A stretch of DNA of 64,000 nt from Paramuribaculum sp. (GTDB taxonomy: Bacteria; Bacteroidota; Bacteroidia; Bacteroidales; Muribaculaceae): positions 25,294 through 89,293 of the forward strand of contig JAIDTT010000082.1 of the NCBI GenBank assembly GCA_029060545.1. Direction: 5' to 3'. Within the stretch, counting starts at the first letter, position 1, and the number at the start of each line of letters is the position of its first letter. The position numbers and the translations under genes were made by a program. Positions 22,618 through 33,993 of this stretch are shown here, in pieces. A model generated the notes under the pieces. That model was not told the DNA's origin, searched no databases, and was given only the letters and a program-made list of their open reading frames with translations.

Positions 22618-24177
22618 TCAGAACGGCAGGCCGGCGTTGGTGGCGCCCCAGGAGGAGCGGTCGAGATTGCGGTAGCCCACAGCCTCGCGCATGTGTTCGG
22701 GGCGGATCTGCTCCGAGCCGTCGAGATCGGCGATCGTGCGCGCCACCTTCAGGATACGGTCGTAGGCTCGTGCACTCATATCAAACTTCTGCATCACCGT
22801 GCGCAATATATTCAGACTGTCGGCGTCGAGCACAGCATACTGCTTGAGCAGTCGCGTATTCATCTGAGCGTTGCAGTACACCCCCGGCTCCTGAGCATAT
22901 CGCTTGAGCTGTATGGCTCGGGCACGGATCACACGCTCACGAATGGCGGCGCTCGGCTCGCCGTCGGGCGTATTGGCCAGCTCATCAAAAGCCACAGGCA
23001 TTATCTCCACCTGCAGGTCGATACGGTCGAGAAGCGGCCCCGAAATGCGCGCCAGATACTTCTTCACAGCTCCGGGCGGACACTCGCAGCGTTTCGTTGG
23101 ATGATTGTAGTAGCCGCACGGGCAGGGATTCATCGACGCCACGAGCATGAACCCGCAGGGATAGTCAATCGAATATTTTGCGCGTGAAATGCTTATGTGG
23201 CGATCCTCCAGCGGCTGACGCATCACTTCGAGCACCGAGCGAGTGAATTCCGGGAATTCGTCGAGAAAGAGCACACCGTTGTGAGCCAGCGATATCTCAC
23301 CCGGCATCGGATTCGATCCTCCGCCCACGAGAGCCACAGGCGAGATCGTGTGATGCGGCGCGCGGAAGGGGCGCTGAGTGAGCAGGCGCGAGCCTTGCGG
23401 CAGTTTGCCCGCTACGGAGTGTATCTTCGTAGTCTCCAGCGCCTCCGACAGTGTAAGGGGCGGCAATATCGACGGCAGGCGCTTGGCCATCATCGATTTG
23501 CCCGATCCGGGAGGGCCTACGAGAAGAATATTATGTCCACCGGCACAGGCCACTTCAAAGGCACGGCGCACATTCTCCTGACCCTTCACCTCCGAGAAGT
23601 CGCAGTCGAAGAGCATCGACGCCTCGGCAAATTCGCGGCGCGTATCCACCAGCGTAGGCTGCAGGTCTTTGGCTCCCGCCAGGAAGTCGATCACCTCCTT
23701 GAGATTATCCACACCATATACATCCAGATTGTTGACCACAGCAGCTTCGGTAGCATTGGCACGAGGCACTATCATACCCTTGAAGCCCATTTTGCGCGCC
23801 AGAATCGACATCGGCAAAGCACCGCGAATCGGGCCCACACTGCCGTCGAGCGACAGCTCACCCATGATCATGAACTCCGACAGGCGATCAGCCGGCAACT
23901 TACCGTCAGCCGCAAGAATACCTATTGCTATCGGCAGATCATAGGCCGCACCCTCCTTCTTCACATCGGCAGGCGCGAGATTGATCACTATGTGGCGGCG
24001 CGGCATCCCGTAGCCCGACTGCTTCAGAGCCGACATCACGCGCTGATACCCCTCCTTCACCGCAGCGTCGGGCAGACCTACAAGATGGTAGGCAATACCG
24101 TTTTCAGCCGACACTTCTATCGTCACCGCAATCGCGTCGATACCCTGTAGGGCGGCTCCATAAGTCTTTACAAGCAT
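22618..24177 (-). CDS. YifB-family Mg-chelatase-like AAA ATPase (ComM-like)
   Basis: GIDAIAVTIEVSAENGIAYHLVGLPDAAVKE; Walker A GPPGSGKSMMAKRLP; NPCPCGYY. Confidence 0.93.
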   Translation of the reverse strand: MLVKTYGAALQGIDAIAVTIEVSAENGIAYHLVGLPDAAVKEGYQRVMSALKQSGYGMPRRHIVINLAPADVKKEGAAYDLPIAIGILAADGKLPADRLSEFMIMGELSLDGSVGPIRGALPMSILARKMGFKGMIVPRANATEAAVVNNLDVYGVDNLKEVIDFLAGAKDLQPTLVDTRREFAEASMLFDCDFSEVKGQENVRRAFEVACAGGHNILLVGPPGSGKSMMAKRLPSILPPLTLSEALETTKIHSVAGKLPQGSRLLTQRPFRAPHHTISPVALVGGGSNPMPGEISLAHNGVLFLDEFPEFTRSVLEVMRQPLEDRHISISRAKYSIDYPCGFMLVASMNPCPCGYYNHPTKRCECPPGAVKKYLARISGPLLDRIDLQVEIMPVAFDELANTPDGEPSAAIRERVIRARAIQLKRYAQEPGVYCNAQMNTRLLKQYAVLDADSLNILRTVMQKFDMSARAYDRILKVARTIADLDGSEQIRPEHMREAVGYRNLDRSSWGATNAGLPF

Positions 24178-24198
24178 AGCGTATACAGGATGTATTGG

Positions 24199-25227
24199 TT
24201 ATGATTCCGGATTGATCGTTTTCAAAGCCGCCTCGGCACCCTTGAGCGACGGGCCGCGATAGAGTTGCGCACCGGTAGAGTCAGTCACTATGAAATAAGG
24301 CAACCGCGGTATGCCCAACTTCCTCACCGCCGGAGCGCCCATCGAGCCGGGCACCCAGGTGCGGTACCAGTTCGACACCGTGTCGGCACGGAAACTGCGG
24401 CGCCACGAAGCCGAGTCGGGCGCGGTAGAGATCTCCACCATCTGCAGCCGCTCCTTGGGCTGAGCCAGACGCAGACTGCGCAGACGCGGACGTATGGAGT
24501 CGAGCGACGTACGGTCGTCGGTCGTGAAGCACAGAAGCGACACCGAAGCTCGTCCCGGCGTAAACGATATCAGCGAATCGCGCAACTCATACAGAGCCAT
24601 ATACGTCACCGGTGCCTGACCGGTCGACGACAGTTGCGCATTCACCACCGAATTGAACCCCTGCACAATCTCCGACGGGCGTGCCTGCACCGTCAGGAGC
24701 GAGAAGAGCGAATCAGCCTTAGCCTCATAGCCTTCGCAATTATAATAATTGACCAGAATAGCCGTGGCCGACATCTTATCCTTATTGCCCGACACATATT
24801 GCGCCACGGCTGCATTGACGGCAGCCGGATTACGCGACTCAAGCGACTCCGCATTGGCATTGAGCCACGAAGCGATCTCGCGCGACTCCGCATTGCCCGA
24901 TACCTTGGCCAGATAGGGATTTGTAGGGTCAACCTCGATCGTCACCTCGTCGCCGTTTTTCACCACTAAAGTAGCCAGACGCTGACCGTCGCCAAGCGAT
25001 ATCACCGCCAGCGTAGGCTTCGAAGCAGTGCCTCGGAAGCTGAACTTACCTCCGAGCGACTGCACACTGTAGGACTGCAGACCGCCGCGATCGAAATACG
25101 TCATCGTCACCGTCTGCACATCCACGCCGGCCATTTGCCCGCGCACCACGAAATCGTCCGTGCTGCCACACGCCGACATCACTATGGCCGTGGCAATAAT
25201 CAATACTAAGCGATAAATCGGTTTCAT
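24199..25227 (-). CDS. DUF4369-domain lipoprotein
   Basis: Start trimmed to MKPIYRLVLIIATAIVMSACGS (lipobox); domain architecture typical of Bacteroidetes DUF4369 proteins. Confidence 0.7.
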   Translation of the reverse strand: MKPIYRLVLIIATAIVMSACGSTDDFVVRGQMAGVDVQTVTMTYFDRGGLQSYSVQSLGGKFSFRGTASKPTLAVISLGDGQRLATLVVKNGDEVTIEVDPTNPYLAKVSGNAESREIASWLNANAESLESRNPAAVNAAVAQYVSGNKDKMSATAILVNYYNCEGYEAKADSLFSLLTVQARPSEIVQGFNSVVNAQLSSTGQAPVTYMALYELRDSLISFTPGRASVSLLCFTTDDRTSLDSIRPRLRSLRLAQPKERLQMVEISTAPDSASWRRSFRADTVSNWYRTWVPGSMGAPAVRKLGIPRLPYFIVTDSTGAQLYRGPSLKGAEAALKTINPES

Positions 25228-25233
25228 AAGTTG

Positions 25234-25241
25234 CAAAGGTA
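25234..25241 (-). promoter_or_regulatory. TACCTTTG -7 element 6 nt upstream of the DUF4369 lipoprotein ATG
   Basis: Reverse complement of caaaggta; ATG at 25227. Confidence 0.5.
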
Positions 25242-25305
25242 TGGAATCACGGCGACTATTACAAGATTTTTCGCTCCTCACCGCCGCTATTTATCCGTAA
25301 GTGAT

Positions 25306-25313
25306 TATCTTTG
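25306..25313 (+). promoter_or_regulatory. TATCTTTG -7 element 4 nt upstream of the PldA-like ATG
   Basis: tatctttgcggtATG; ATG at 25318. Confidence 0.5.
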
Positions 25314-25317
25314 CGGT

Positions 25318-26166
25318 ATGAAATCAATCGTTGTCCGTCTATTGCTCCTCTTAATAGCCGTCGCAGCCGTCCCCGGCGCGAACGCTCAGATCGTGGAGAC
25401 CGAAGGCACAGGCACCATCGACACCGACAGCCTGCGCCGCGACTTCGACAATCAGCCATACTTCGGCCTGTATAAAGACAATTACTTCACCTTCGGCGTC
25501 CCCGTAGGCCAGACGCCCAACAAACACAACTCCAACGTAAAATTCCAGATCTCCATAGCCCAGCGCCTCACCCGAAGCACACTCCCCTGGAACACCTACC
25601 TCTTCCTCTTCTATTCCCAGAAAGTATTCTGGAACGTCCTTGAAAACTCCATGCCGATGACCGATCTCAACTTCAATCCCGGTATCGGACTCGTGAAGCC
25701 CCTCTTCGTCAAAAACCGCTACATCGGTAAGCTGCAGCTCCTCCTTGAGCACGAAAGCAACGGCCGCGACGGTGTGAAATCACGCTCGTGGAACAAAGTG
25801 AGCCTTGGTGCAAGCATCATGATCGACCCAAACTTCATCGTCCACGGCAAATTCTGGATACCCATCGTCGACGGTGCCGAAAACAGAGACATCCTCGACT
25901 ACTGCGGCATATATCAGGTAGGCACATCCTACTTCACTCCCAACCGACGCTTCGGCGCCTCCGTCACATTAGTCAAACGCAAAGGCTGGGCGCTCAACTA
26001 CAACACTATCGTGGAACTCAACTACCGCCTCTTCCGCCGCGACAACCAGTATCTCTTCCTGCAATACTACAACGGCTACGGCGAGGGCCTGCTCGACTAC
26101 AAGCAATTCCACTCGATGCTCCGCGTAGGTATCGTCATCAAGCCCAAAATCTTCAGCGAATACTAA
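25318..26166 (+). CDS. pldA: Outer-membrane phospholipase A1-like protein
   Basis: Signal peptide, FQISIAQRLTR..PWNTYLFLFYSQKVFWNVLENSMPMTDLNFNPG and LLEHESNGRDG, resembling OMPLA active-site regions. Confidence 0.85.
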   Translation: MKSIVVRLLLLLIAVAAVPGANAQIVETEGTGTIDTDSLRRDFDNQPYFGLYKDNYFTFGVPVGQTPNKHNSNVKFQISIAQRLTRSTLPWNTYLFLFYSQKVFWNVLENSMPMTDLNFNPGIGLVKPLFVKNRYIGKLQLLLEHESNGRDGVKSRSWNKVSLGASIMIDPNFIVHGKFWIPIVDGAENRDILDYCGIYQVGTSYFTPNRRFGASVTLVKRKGWALNYNTIVELNYRLFRRDNQYLFLQYYNGYGEGLLDYKQFHSMLRVGIVIKPKIFSEY

Positions 26167-26174
26167 GACAACGA

Positions 26175-26208
26175 ATCGGAGAACTCAGAATCCTCCGAGC
26201 TCTCCGAT
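26175..26208. terminator. Terminator-like hairpin between convergent pldA-like gene and pgi
   Basis: ATCGGAGA (26175-26182) / TCTCCGAT (26201-26208). Confidence 0.6.
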
Positions 26209-26230
26209 ACATTATAAGAATTTTTCAGAT

Positions 26231-27568
26231 TTAGATTTTTGCTTTGATCGCGGCGGTCTGATCCTCGTAGCCGGGCTTGCCGAGCAGTGCAAACATATTG
26301 CGCTTGTAGTCCTCCACACCTGGCTGATTGAAGGGATTCACACCGAGCAGATAGCCGCTGATGCCACAGGCCTTCTCAAAGAAGTAGATCAACTCGCCCA
26401 GATAGGTCTCCTGAAGAGCCGGAATGGTGATGCGCAGATTGGGCACACCGCCGTCCACATGAGCTATACGGGTACCGATCTCGGCCATCTTGTTTACATG
26501 ATCTACGGCACGACCTGCAATATAGTTTAGGCCGTCGAGATTCTCATCATCGGTAGGGATAAGCATTTCATGCTCGGGACGTTCTACTGATATTACAGTC
26601 TCAAATATAGTGCGCTCGCCATCCTGAATCCACTGGCCCATTGAGTGAAGGTCGGTCGAGAAGTCAACGGCAGCCGGGAAAATACCCTTGCCGTCCTTAC
26701 CCTCCGATTCGCCGTAGAGTTGCTTCCACCATTCGCCGAAGTAGTGAAGCTTCGGATTGAAGTTCACCAGAATCTCGATCTTCTTGCCGGCACGATAGAG
26801 AGCATTGCGCACGGCGGCATAGTAGAGCGCCGGATTCGATGCATAGTCGGCGGCTTTGGTAGCCTGCTCCATACGGCGGGCGCCCTCCACGAGAGCCTTG
26901 ATGTCGTAGCCGGCCACTGCTATAGGCAGAAGGCCTACGGGGGTGAGCACCGAGAAGCGTCCGCCCACATTGCCGGGAATTTCAAACGAAGTATAGCCCT
27001 CTTTGTCGGCCATAGTGCGCAGAGCGCCGTGCGAAGCGTCGGTCACAGCCACGATACGCTTCGAGGCCTCCTCCTTGCCTACCTGCTGCTCCAACTGCTC
27101 GCGCAGGATGCGGAAGGCAATGGCAGGCTCTGTCGTTGTACCCGACTTCGATATCACGATGATACCAAACTTCTTGTCGCGCAGCATACGCGAGAGTTCG
27201 AAAAGATAGTCCTCGCCGATATTCTGACCGGCAAATACAACCTTCGTGCGGCCGTCGCCACGGTAGGGCGCGAACGTATCGGCCAAAGCCTCTATCACGG
27301 CCTTGGCCCCGAGATAGCTGCCACCGATACCGATGGTCACTACGATCTCGCAGTGGTTCTGGAGCTGAGCTGCGGCCATGTTTATAGCCTCCAGTTGCTC
27401 GTCGGTGATCGACGAGGGCAGACCTACCCATCCGAGGTAGTCATTGCCTGCGCCGGTACCCTCTTCCACTGTGGCGAGAGCCTTGGCAGCTTCGGGCTGC
27501 ATATCGTTGACTGTAGCGGGGGCTATCGCGCCCGCGGTGTTTGTGATGTCGAAAGTGAGTTTATCCAT
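26231..27568 (-). CDS. pgi: Glucose-6-phosphate isomerase
   Basis: [41 protein letters not shown]. Confidence 0.93.
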   Translation of the reverse strand: MDKLTFDITNTAGAIAPATVNDMQPEAAKALATVEEGTGAGNDYLGWVGLPSSITDEQLEAINMAAAQLQNHCEIVVTIGIGGSYLGAKAVIEALADTFAPYRGDGRTKVVFAGQNIGEDYLFELSRMLRDKKFGIIVISKSGTTTEPAIAFRILREQLEQQVGKEEASKRIVAVTDASHGALRTMADKEGYTSFEIPGNVGGRFSVLTPVGLLPIAVAGYDIKALVEGARRMEQATKAADYASNPALYYAAVRNALYRAGKKIEILVNFNPKLHYFGEWWKQLYGESEGKDGKGIFPAAVDFSTDLHSMGQWIQDGERTIFETVISVERPEHEMLIPTDDENLDGLNYIAGRAVDHVNKMAEIGTRIAHVDGGVPNLRITIPALQETYLGELIYFFEKACGISGYLLGVNPFNQPGVEDYKRNMFALLGKPGYEDQTAAIKAKI

Positions 27569-27602
27569 ATACTTGATTTGATATGAGGGGGGTATATATT
27601 CT

Positions 27603-28598
27603 CTAAATGAATGTTTCGGCCATGTGGCGAACCGCCGCTATCGGTTTCACCTTGCGGTAGAGGATATCATAGACACCCTCGAGAATCGGCATCGTCACAC
27701 GGTGTTTCTGATTTATCTCGTAGATACATTTGGTACCATAGTAGCCCTCGGCCGTCTGCACCATCTCCATACGTGCGGCGTGCACACTGTAGCCGTTGCC
27801 TATCATGGCGCCGAAATTATGATTGCGGCTGAAGCGCGAGTAGGAGGTCACGAGCAAGTCACCCAGATATACGGAGTCGCAGATCTGGCGCGGACGCGGA
27901 TACACGGTATCGACAAAGCGCTCCATCTCGCGGATCGCATTGCTCACGAGCATCGCCTGGAAATTGTCGCCCGACTTCAGTCCGTGCACTATGCCCGAAG
28001 CGATCGAATACACATTCTTCAGCACTGCAGCATACTCGATACCCGTCACGTCCGACGACGTGATTGTCTTAAGCGCCTTGCCGGCAAGTACATTGGCAAA
28101 CTGCTCTGCGTGGAAGATATCGTTACAGCCCACCGTAAGATAGCTCTGGCGTCCCAGCGCCACCTCCTCGGCGTGACAAGGACCCGACACCACCATCATA
28201 CGCTCCGGAGCCACATTATACATCTTCTGCATATAGTCGGAGATGATCATATTCTCGTCGGGAACGATTCCCTTCACAGCCGACACCACAAACTTGTCGG
28301 ATATGTCGACCGTAAGCTTCTCAAGGTGACTCTTGAAGTAAGGCGACGGCATCACCAGAAGCAGCGTATCGGCCTTGGTACAAACCTCGTTGATATCGCT
28401 CGAAAACTCTATACGGTTGATGTCGAACTCCACGTCCGACAGATATGCGGGATTATGGCGCAAGCGCTTGAAGTCCTCGATGCGGTCATCGCGGCGCATG
28501 TACCATAGTATCGATTCACAATTGTTTAGCAGCAGTTTGGCCAAAGCTGTAGCCCAGCTTCCGCCTCCCATTACCGCCACTTTTCCGGGACAATTCAT
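27603..28598 (-). CDS. gpsA: Glycerol-3-phosphate dehydrogenase [NAD(P)+]
   Basis: [46 protein letters not shown]. Confidence 0.92.
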   Translation of the reverse strand: MNCPGKVAVMGGGSWATALAKLLLNNCESILWYMRRDDRIEDFKRLRHNPAYLSDVEFDINRIEFSSDINEVCTKADTLLLVMPSPYFKSHLEKLTVDISDKFVVSAVKGIVPDENMIISDYMQKMYNVAPERMMVVSGPCHAEEVALGRQSYLTVGCNDIFHAEQFANVLAGKALKTITSSDVTGIEYAAVLKNVYSIASGIVHGLKSGDNFQAMLVSNAIREMERFVDTVYPRPRQICDSVYLGDLLVTSYSRFSRNHNFGAMIGNGYSVHAARMEMVQTAEGYYGTKCIYEINQKHRVTMPILEGVYDILYRKVKPIAAVRHMAETFI

Positions 28599-28616
28599 AA
28601 CACTGATTATAACGTA

Positions 28617-30368
28617 TTACGCCTCCTGAGTGTTCACGGCTCCGGTCACCCACGCCTTCACATCCTCCACTGTCGGATTCTGATAGCCGAGCTTGAACTT
28701 CTTGTTCAGGCCGCAGATATCCTGCTGCAACTTGCCTGCCGACTGTACGGCTGCGAGCTGAGACATAGTATAGATACCGAGCTTGTAGAGGCCGGGCACC
28801 CATTCGGCGGGTACGCCGACGGTGGCGAACACATCAGCCTTGTCGCGCGGCTGCTGCTTCTCTGGACGCATCTGCGGGAAGAAGAGCACCTCCTGAATCG
28901 TAGTCTGACCGGTCATCAGCATCACCAGACGGTCCATACCGATACCCATACCCGATGTGGGGGGCATACCGTATTCGAGAGCGCGGATGAAGTCATGGTC
29001 AATGATCATAGCCTCGTCGTCGCCCTTCTCGCCAAGTCGCATCTGCTCCACGAAGCGCTCATACTGGTCGATCGGGTCATTGAGCTCGGAGTAAGCGTTG
29101 GCCAGTTCCTTACCGTTGACCATCAGTTCGAAGCGTTCGGTCAGTTCGGGATTGTCGCGGTGGCGCTTGGTAAGCGGCGACATCTCTATCGGATAGTCGA
29201 TAATGAAAGTAGGCTGAATATACTTGCCCTCACACTTCTCGCCGAATATCTCGTCGATCAGCTTGCCTTTGCCCAGCGAGGGGTCCACTTCGATTTCAAG
29301 ATCGGCACACACCTTGCGGAGCTGCTCTTCATCCATACCATTGATATCCACGCCTGTGTGTTCGAGGATTGCATCGCGCATCGTCACGCGGCGGTATGGA
29401 GCCTTGAAAGAAATGGTCTGTCCGCCCACTTCCACCTCGGTAGTGCCGTTCACGTCCCGGCATATCTTTTCGAGCATACGCTCGGTGAAGTCCATCATCC
29501 AGTTGTAGTCCTTGTAGGCCACGTAGATCTCCATACAGGTGAACTCCGGATTGTGAGTGCGGTCCATACCCTCGTTGCGGAAATTCTTCGAAAACTCATA
29601 TACGCCTTCGAAGCCGCCCACGATCAGACGCTTCAGATAAAGCTCGTCGGCGATACGCATATACAGCGGTATGTCGAGCGCATTGTGATGGGTGATGAAA
29701 GGTCGGGCCGACGCACCGCCGGGGATAGCCTGCAGTATCGGAGTCTCCACCTCCATATATCCGTTGGTATTGAAATATTCACGCATGGAGTTATACACCT
29801 TCGTACGCTTGATGAAGATATCCTTTACACCTTCATTGACCACCAGGTCAACGTAACGACGGCGGTAGCGCAATTCCGGATCATCGAAGGCATCATAGGT
29901 CACACCCTCCTTCACCTTCACAATAGGCAGCGGGCGCAGAGCCTTCGAAAGCACGGTGATACGCTCGGCGTGGATAGTGATTTCGCCCATCTGTGTACGG
30001 AACACGTAGCCATCCACTCCGATGAAGTCGCCGATATCGAGCAACTTCTTCACTACCGTGTTGTACATCTCCTTATCCTCGCCCGGACAGAGGTCATCAC
30101 GGCTCACATAGACCTGAATACGACCCTCCGAATCCTGCAGTTCGATAAAGGAAGCCTTGCCCATCACGCGGCGACCCATTACACGGCCGGCCACCGATAC
30201 CTGACGGCGGGGAGCGTCGTCGGCAAAGGTCTCTTTAATTTCTTTCGACATACCGCTCACGGGAAATTCCGCTGCGGGATAAGGATTTATGCCAAGCGCA
30301 CGCATCTGTTCGAGACTATTGCGGCGCACTATTTCCTGTTCGCTGAGTTCAAGTACGTTTGTTGCCAT
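28617..30368 (-). CDS. lysS: Lysyl-tRNA synthetase
   Basis: Class II motifs: [31 protein letters not shown]-fold N-terminus. Confidence 0.95.
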   Translation of the reverse strand: MATNVLELSEQEIVRRNSLEQMRALGINPYPAAEFPVSGMSKEIKETFADDAPRRQVSVAGRVMGRRVMGKASFIELQDSEGRIQVYVSRDDLCPGEDKEMYNTVVKKLLDIGDFIGVDGYVFRTQMGEITIHAERITVLSKALRPLPIVKVKEGVTYDAFDDPELRYRRRYVDLVVNEGVKDIFIKRTKVYNSMREYFNTNGYMEVETPILQAIPGGASARPFITHHNALDIPLYMRIADELYLKRLIVGGFEGVYEFSKNFRNEGMDRTHNPEFTCMEIYVAYKDYNWMMDFTERMLEKICRDVNGTTEVEVGGQTISFKAPYRRVTMRDAILEHTGVDINGMDEEQLRKVCADLEIEVDPSLGKGKLIDEIFGEKCEGKYIQPTFIIDYPIEMSPLTKRHRDNPELTERFELMVNGKELANAYSELNDPIDQYERFVEQMRLGEKGDDEAMIIDHDFIRALEYGMPPTSGMGIGMDRLVMLMTGQTTIQEVLFFPQMRPEKQQPRDKADVFATVGVPAEWVPGLYKLGIYTMSQLAAVQSAGKLQQDICGLNKKFKLGYQNPTVEDVKAWVTGAVNTQEA

Positions 30369-30445
30369 GCGAAATATTTACTTGTTATATTCTGATTTTA
30401 TGCAAAATTAGTCAAAATCTACCATTTCTGAGTATATATAGGCCA

Positions 30446-31669
30446 TTATTCGGCTGTGCCGCGGTAGATGTCGATAAGTTTGGCGTAATGTACATCTGGA
30501 GTGTAGAGCGTCATCGAACGACGTTTGATAGCGTTGCGGTCAAATGTCATATCCCACATCCGCTTGATACTCTCGACGAGAGCCACTGCATCACCACTCG
30601 GATAGGTTGTGCCACACTGATCGTCGATCAGCTCGGGTATACCGCCGATCGCCGCTCCTATCACCGGCGTACCGGCACAGAGCGATTCGATCACACCCAT
30701 CGGATTATTCTCGTAGCATTCCGACGGCATCACCGAAAAGCGGGCTCGTTTCAGCACCTCCAGCACCTCCGCCGGATCCTTGCGGCCAAGCAGTTTGATA
30801 TTGGCACAGTCGCCATATTTGGCGCGAAATTCATCCATAAGCGAACCGTCGCCCACCACCCGGAGCTCGTAAGGCAATCGGGAGGCAGCTTCAAGCAAAG
30901 TGCCAACACCTTTCTCCGGCGACAGACGCCCTATATAGCAGTAATAATCCTGCGGTTTCGAAGCCTCTGACCCGCAAGCAAGTTTCTCAGCCATCTCTGA
31001 TGCCACGAAGTTGCACAGCACATTCAGCTTATCCGGAGCGAAGCCACCTTGAGCCATCTTCCCGGCCATAAAGGAGCTGGGGCATACAAACGCATCCGTG
31101 TATCGTTCAAGCTTTTTCCGATTCCACCACTCCGCCTCAAGCCAAGCAATCGCGCTTGCGGCCATAGAGCCCTTCATGCAGCGCGTGGTAAGCACATGGC
31201 GCTTCGATGTGTAGCATAGTTCACACGTCTTGCCGTCGCGCAGACATGAATATGCCGGACAAATCAGTTTATAGTCGTGGAGCGTCCACACCACCCTCGC
31301 GCCAAACTTTTTGGCAAGTTTTGCCACAACCGGCGAAAGATAGGAGTGAATATTATGCAGATGCACCACATCGGGTTTGAAGTCGCGCAGCATCCGCTCG
31401 AAGTTGGCAGCCACATCACCCATACCGAGCGTACGCTTCACGGCATTCACCTTATTCTTAACGCCGCCGCCAAACGACACCTCTTCAGGCCAGTACGCTT
31501 CCCACTCCGATTGAAGATTGTCGGGATGCTTCATCGCGAATACGGCTACCTCATGCCCCCGGGCGCGCAGCAGATTCTCAAGATTGATAGCGCACACGCA
31601 GTCGCCACCGCGGCGGTAGTAAAACTTTGTTACGATCAGTACCTTCTCTTTTTTCATGGACGTGGTCAA
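30446..31669 (-). CDS. Glycosyltransferase family 4-like protein
   Basis: VDVVHLHNIHSYLSP-type region, YIGRLSPEKGVGTLLEA, MPSECYENNPMGVIESLCAGTPVIGA. Confidence 0.88.
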   Translation of the reverse strand: MTTSMKKEKVLIVTKFYYRRGGDCVCAINLENLLRARGHEVAVFAMKHPDNLQSEWEAYWPEEVSFGGGVKNKVNAVKRTLGMGDVAANFERMLRDFKPDVVHLHNIHSYLSPVVAKLAKKFGARVVWTLHDYKLICPAYSCLRDGKTCELCYTSKRHVLTTRCMKGSMAASAIAWLEAEWWNRKKLERYTDAFVCPSSFMAGKMAQGGFAPDKLNVLCNFVASEMAEKLACGSEASKPQDYYCYIGRLSPEKGVGTLLEAASRLPYELRVVGDGSLMDEFRAKYGDCANIKLLGRKDPAEVLEVLKRARFSVMPSECYENNPMGVIESLCAGTPVIGAAIGGIPELIDDQCGTTYPSGDAVALVESIKRMWDMTFDRNAIKRRSMTLYTPDVHYAKLIDIYRGTAE

Positions 31670-31699
31670 CGGTGATTAATCGGCAGATACAGCACTCTC

Positions 31700-32908
31700 T
31701 CAGTCGAGGCCGTACTCCTTGATTTTACGATAAAGCGTACGCTCCGATATATTAAGCGCGCGTGCCGCTTCCCGGCGGCGGCCGCCGCTCTTTTCGAGAG
31801 CCAGTCGTATGCTCTTGCGCTCAGTCTCTTCGAGCGTAGGCATCGGTTGCGATTCGTCAGATTCGGCCGGAGCGGAAAAGTTCAGCAATCCGCCGGTCGG
31901 TTCGGTATATTTCACAAGCGAGCAAGGCATATCCACGCTCTTAACCTCAGCCGCCGAGCCCTGCTTCAATTCCTCGAGTTCGCCACGGATTGCATCGAGC
32001 TCACGCTGCATCCCGAAGAGCATATTGAGCAACGCCTCGCGCTCCTGTTCATACTTATTGTTGGCCGAGGTAGCGGCCGGAGCGGGAGTGTACGACATTG
32101 CGGCTGCCGGTAGCGACACCTCGATCACCGCACGATCTATCTCCGTGCCCGGATGAAACAGTGCAAGCTGCTCCACCACATTCTTGAGCTGGCGCACATT
32201 GCCCGGCCAGCGGTAGTGAAGCATCAGCGCGCGTGCCTCATCCGAAAAGGATATCGCCGGCATCGAATAGCGCTCCGAGAAATCGCGGGCAAACTTACGC
32301 GCCAGCAACATAATATCACTGCCGCGGTCGCGCAACGGCGGCACCGATATCTGCACCGTCGACAGACGGTAGTACAGATCTTCGCGGAAACGTCCCGAAG
32401 CCACAGCCTCAAGCATATCCACATTCGTAGCCGCTACGATGCGCACATTCGTCTTCTGCACCGTCGATGAGCCTACTTTCAGAAACTCACCGCTCTCCAG
32501 CACACGCAGCAGGCGAGCCTGAGTAGTCAGCGGAAGCTCGGCCACCTCGTCGAGAAAAAGCGTACCGCCGTCAGCCTCCTCGAAGTAGCCCTTGCGCGCA
32601 GCCACAGCGCCCGTAAACGAGCCCTTTTCATGACCAAACAGCTCGGAATCAATCGTACCCTCGGGGATAGCGCCGCAGTTCACCGCTATATAGCGGTTGT
32701 GCTTGCGAGGCGAGAAATTGTGGATTATCTGCGGAAAAAACTCCTTGCCCGTACCGCTCTCGCCTGTCACAAGCACCGACAGATCTATCGGCGCCACCTG
32801 TATGGCACGCGAGATAGCTCCGATCAGCGCCGGAGCATTACCCACGATACCGAAGCGCGTTTTCGCTTCAGCCACCGCAGGCGGTATTTCGGGTATATTT
32901 ATCTGCAT
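31700..32908 (-). CDS. Sigma-54 interacting transcriptional activator (AAA+ domain plus Fis-type HTH, no obvious receiver domain)
   Basis: VTGESGTGKEFF Walker A, EKGSFTGA loop, GGTLFLDEV, C-terminal Fis-like HTH. Confidence 0.92.
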   Translation of the reverse strand: MQINIPEIPPAVAEAKTRFGIVGNAPALIGAISRAIQVAPIDLSVLVTGESGTGKEFFPQIIHNFSPRKHNRYIAVNCGAIPEGTIDSELFGHEKGSFTGAVAARKGYFEEADGGTLFLDEVAELPLTTQARLLRVLESGEFLKVGSSTVQKTNVRIVAATNVDMLEAVASGRFREDLYYRLSTVQISVPPLRDRGSDIMLLARKFARDFSERYSMPAISFSDEARALMLHYRWPGNVRQLKNVVEQLALFHPGTEIDRAVIEVSLPAAAMSYTPAPAATSANNKYEQEREALLNMLFGMQRELDAIRGELEELKQGSAAEVKSVDMPCSLVKYTEPTGGLLNFSAPAESDESQPMPTLEETERKSIRLALEKSGGRRREAARALNISERTLYRKIKEYGLD

Positions 32909-32917
32909 ATCTTTTAA

Positions 32918-33961
32918 TTAAGAGTGTGTGGTAAGCTCTCCGCGGAGCGATACGCCCAGCAGTTCGCCCACCTGACGGGGGGTATAGCCCGCCCCGAACA
33001 GAAACATCATCTTCGTAAGAGCAGCCTCTGTAGTCATATCGCCGCCCGACACCACACCGGCCCGAGCCAGAGCATCGCTTGCAGCATAGCGGCGTGTCAC
33101 GCTGCCGTTGACACACTGCGTCACGTTGAGCACCACCACTCCGCGATCTATCGCCTCCTGCACCGTCTCCTTAAACCACGAAGCCGTAGGCGCATTACCC
33201 GCACCATACGTTCGGAGTATCACGCCCTTCACACCGGGAGTAGAGAGTTGGTGGCGCAATATCTCCGGCTTGATACCGGGGAATATATCGATGATCATCA
33301 CCGACTTATCGAGTACACAATGACACTTCAGCGGCCTCGGCTTACCGGCCGGATAGCGCATCAGCGCCTCCTCGTGGAAGTTGATACCCAGACCGATCTT
33401 GGCCAGCTCCGGATAGTTGTGGCTCTTGAACGCGTTGAAATTGTCGGCACTTCGCTTCGTGGCGCGGTTGCCTCGCCAGAGATAATCCTCGAAGAGGATA
33501 GCCACCTCCTGCACCATAGGCTCGCCGTCGGGCGTACGCGCCGCCGCTATCTGCACCGCCGTGATAAGATTTTCCTCACCATCCGTACGCACTTCGCCGA
33601 TCGGCAGCTGCGAACCGGTGATAATCACCGGCTTGCGCAGATTCTCAAGCATAAACGACAATGCCGACGCTGTATAAGCCATCGTATCCGTACCGTGAAG
33701 CACCACGAAGCCGTCGTAGCGGTCGTAGTTCTCCTCTATAGCGCGTGTGATATCTACCCAATGGTCGGGATTCATATCGCTCGAGTCGATAGGCTTGAAA
33801 GAGATATTGTCGATGCAGTAGTTGAGCATCTTTATCTTGGGCACATTATCGATCAGGTGCGTGAAGTCGAATGGCTCCAGCGCATGGCTCACCGGATTCT
33901 CGATCATACCGATCGTGCCGCCGGTGTAGATAAGCAATATGCGAGGCTGCGATTTTGGCAT
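32918..33961 (-). CDS. ansA: Type I L-asparaginase
   Basis: ILLIYTGGTIGMIEN; VVLHGTDTMAYTASALSFM. Start trimmed to MPKSQPR to remove overlap with metG. Confidence 0.9.
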   Translation of the reverse strand: MPKSQPRILLIYTGGTIGMIENPVSHALEPFDFTHLIDNVPKIKMLNYCIDNISFKPIDSSDMNPDHWVDITRAIEENYDRYDGFVVLHGTDTMAYTASALSFMLENLRKPVIITGSQLPIGEVRTDGEENLITAVQIAAARTPDGEPMVQEVAILFEDYLWRGNRATKRSADNFNAFKSHNYPELAKIGLGINFHEEALMRYPAGKPRPLKCHCVLDKSVMIIDIFPGIKPEILRHQLSTPGVKGVILRTYGAGNAPTASWFKETVQEAIDRGVVVLNVTQCVNGSVTRRYAASDALARAGVVSGGDMTTEAALTKMMFLFGAGYTPRQVGELLGVSLRGELTTHS

Positions 33962-33993
33962 TGACTGTCTCGGGTGGGTTGAGGATGATGATA

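Noticed and set aside
23197-24150. 317-aa plus-strand ORF opposite yifB
   Set aside because: Antisense artefact.
28995-30395. 466-aa plus-strand ORF opposite lysS
   Set aside because: Mirror ORF of a clear LysS gene; composition (His/Leu/Val-rich) is typical of antisense translation of GC-rich coding DNA.
32924-33964. 346-aa plus-strand ORF opposite the asparaginase
   Set aside because: Antisense artefact of a clear enzyme gene.
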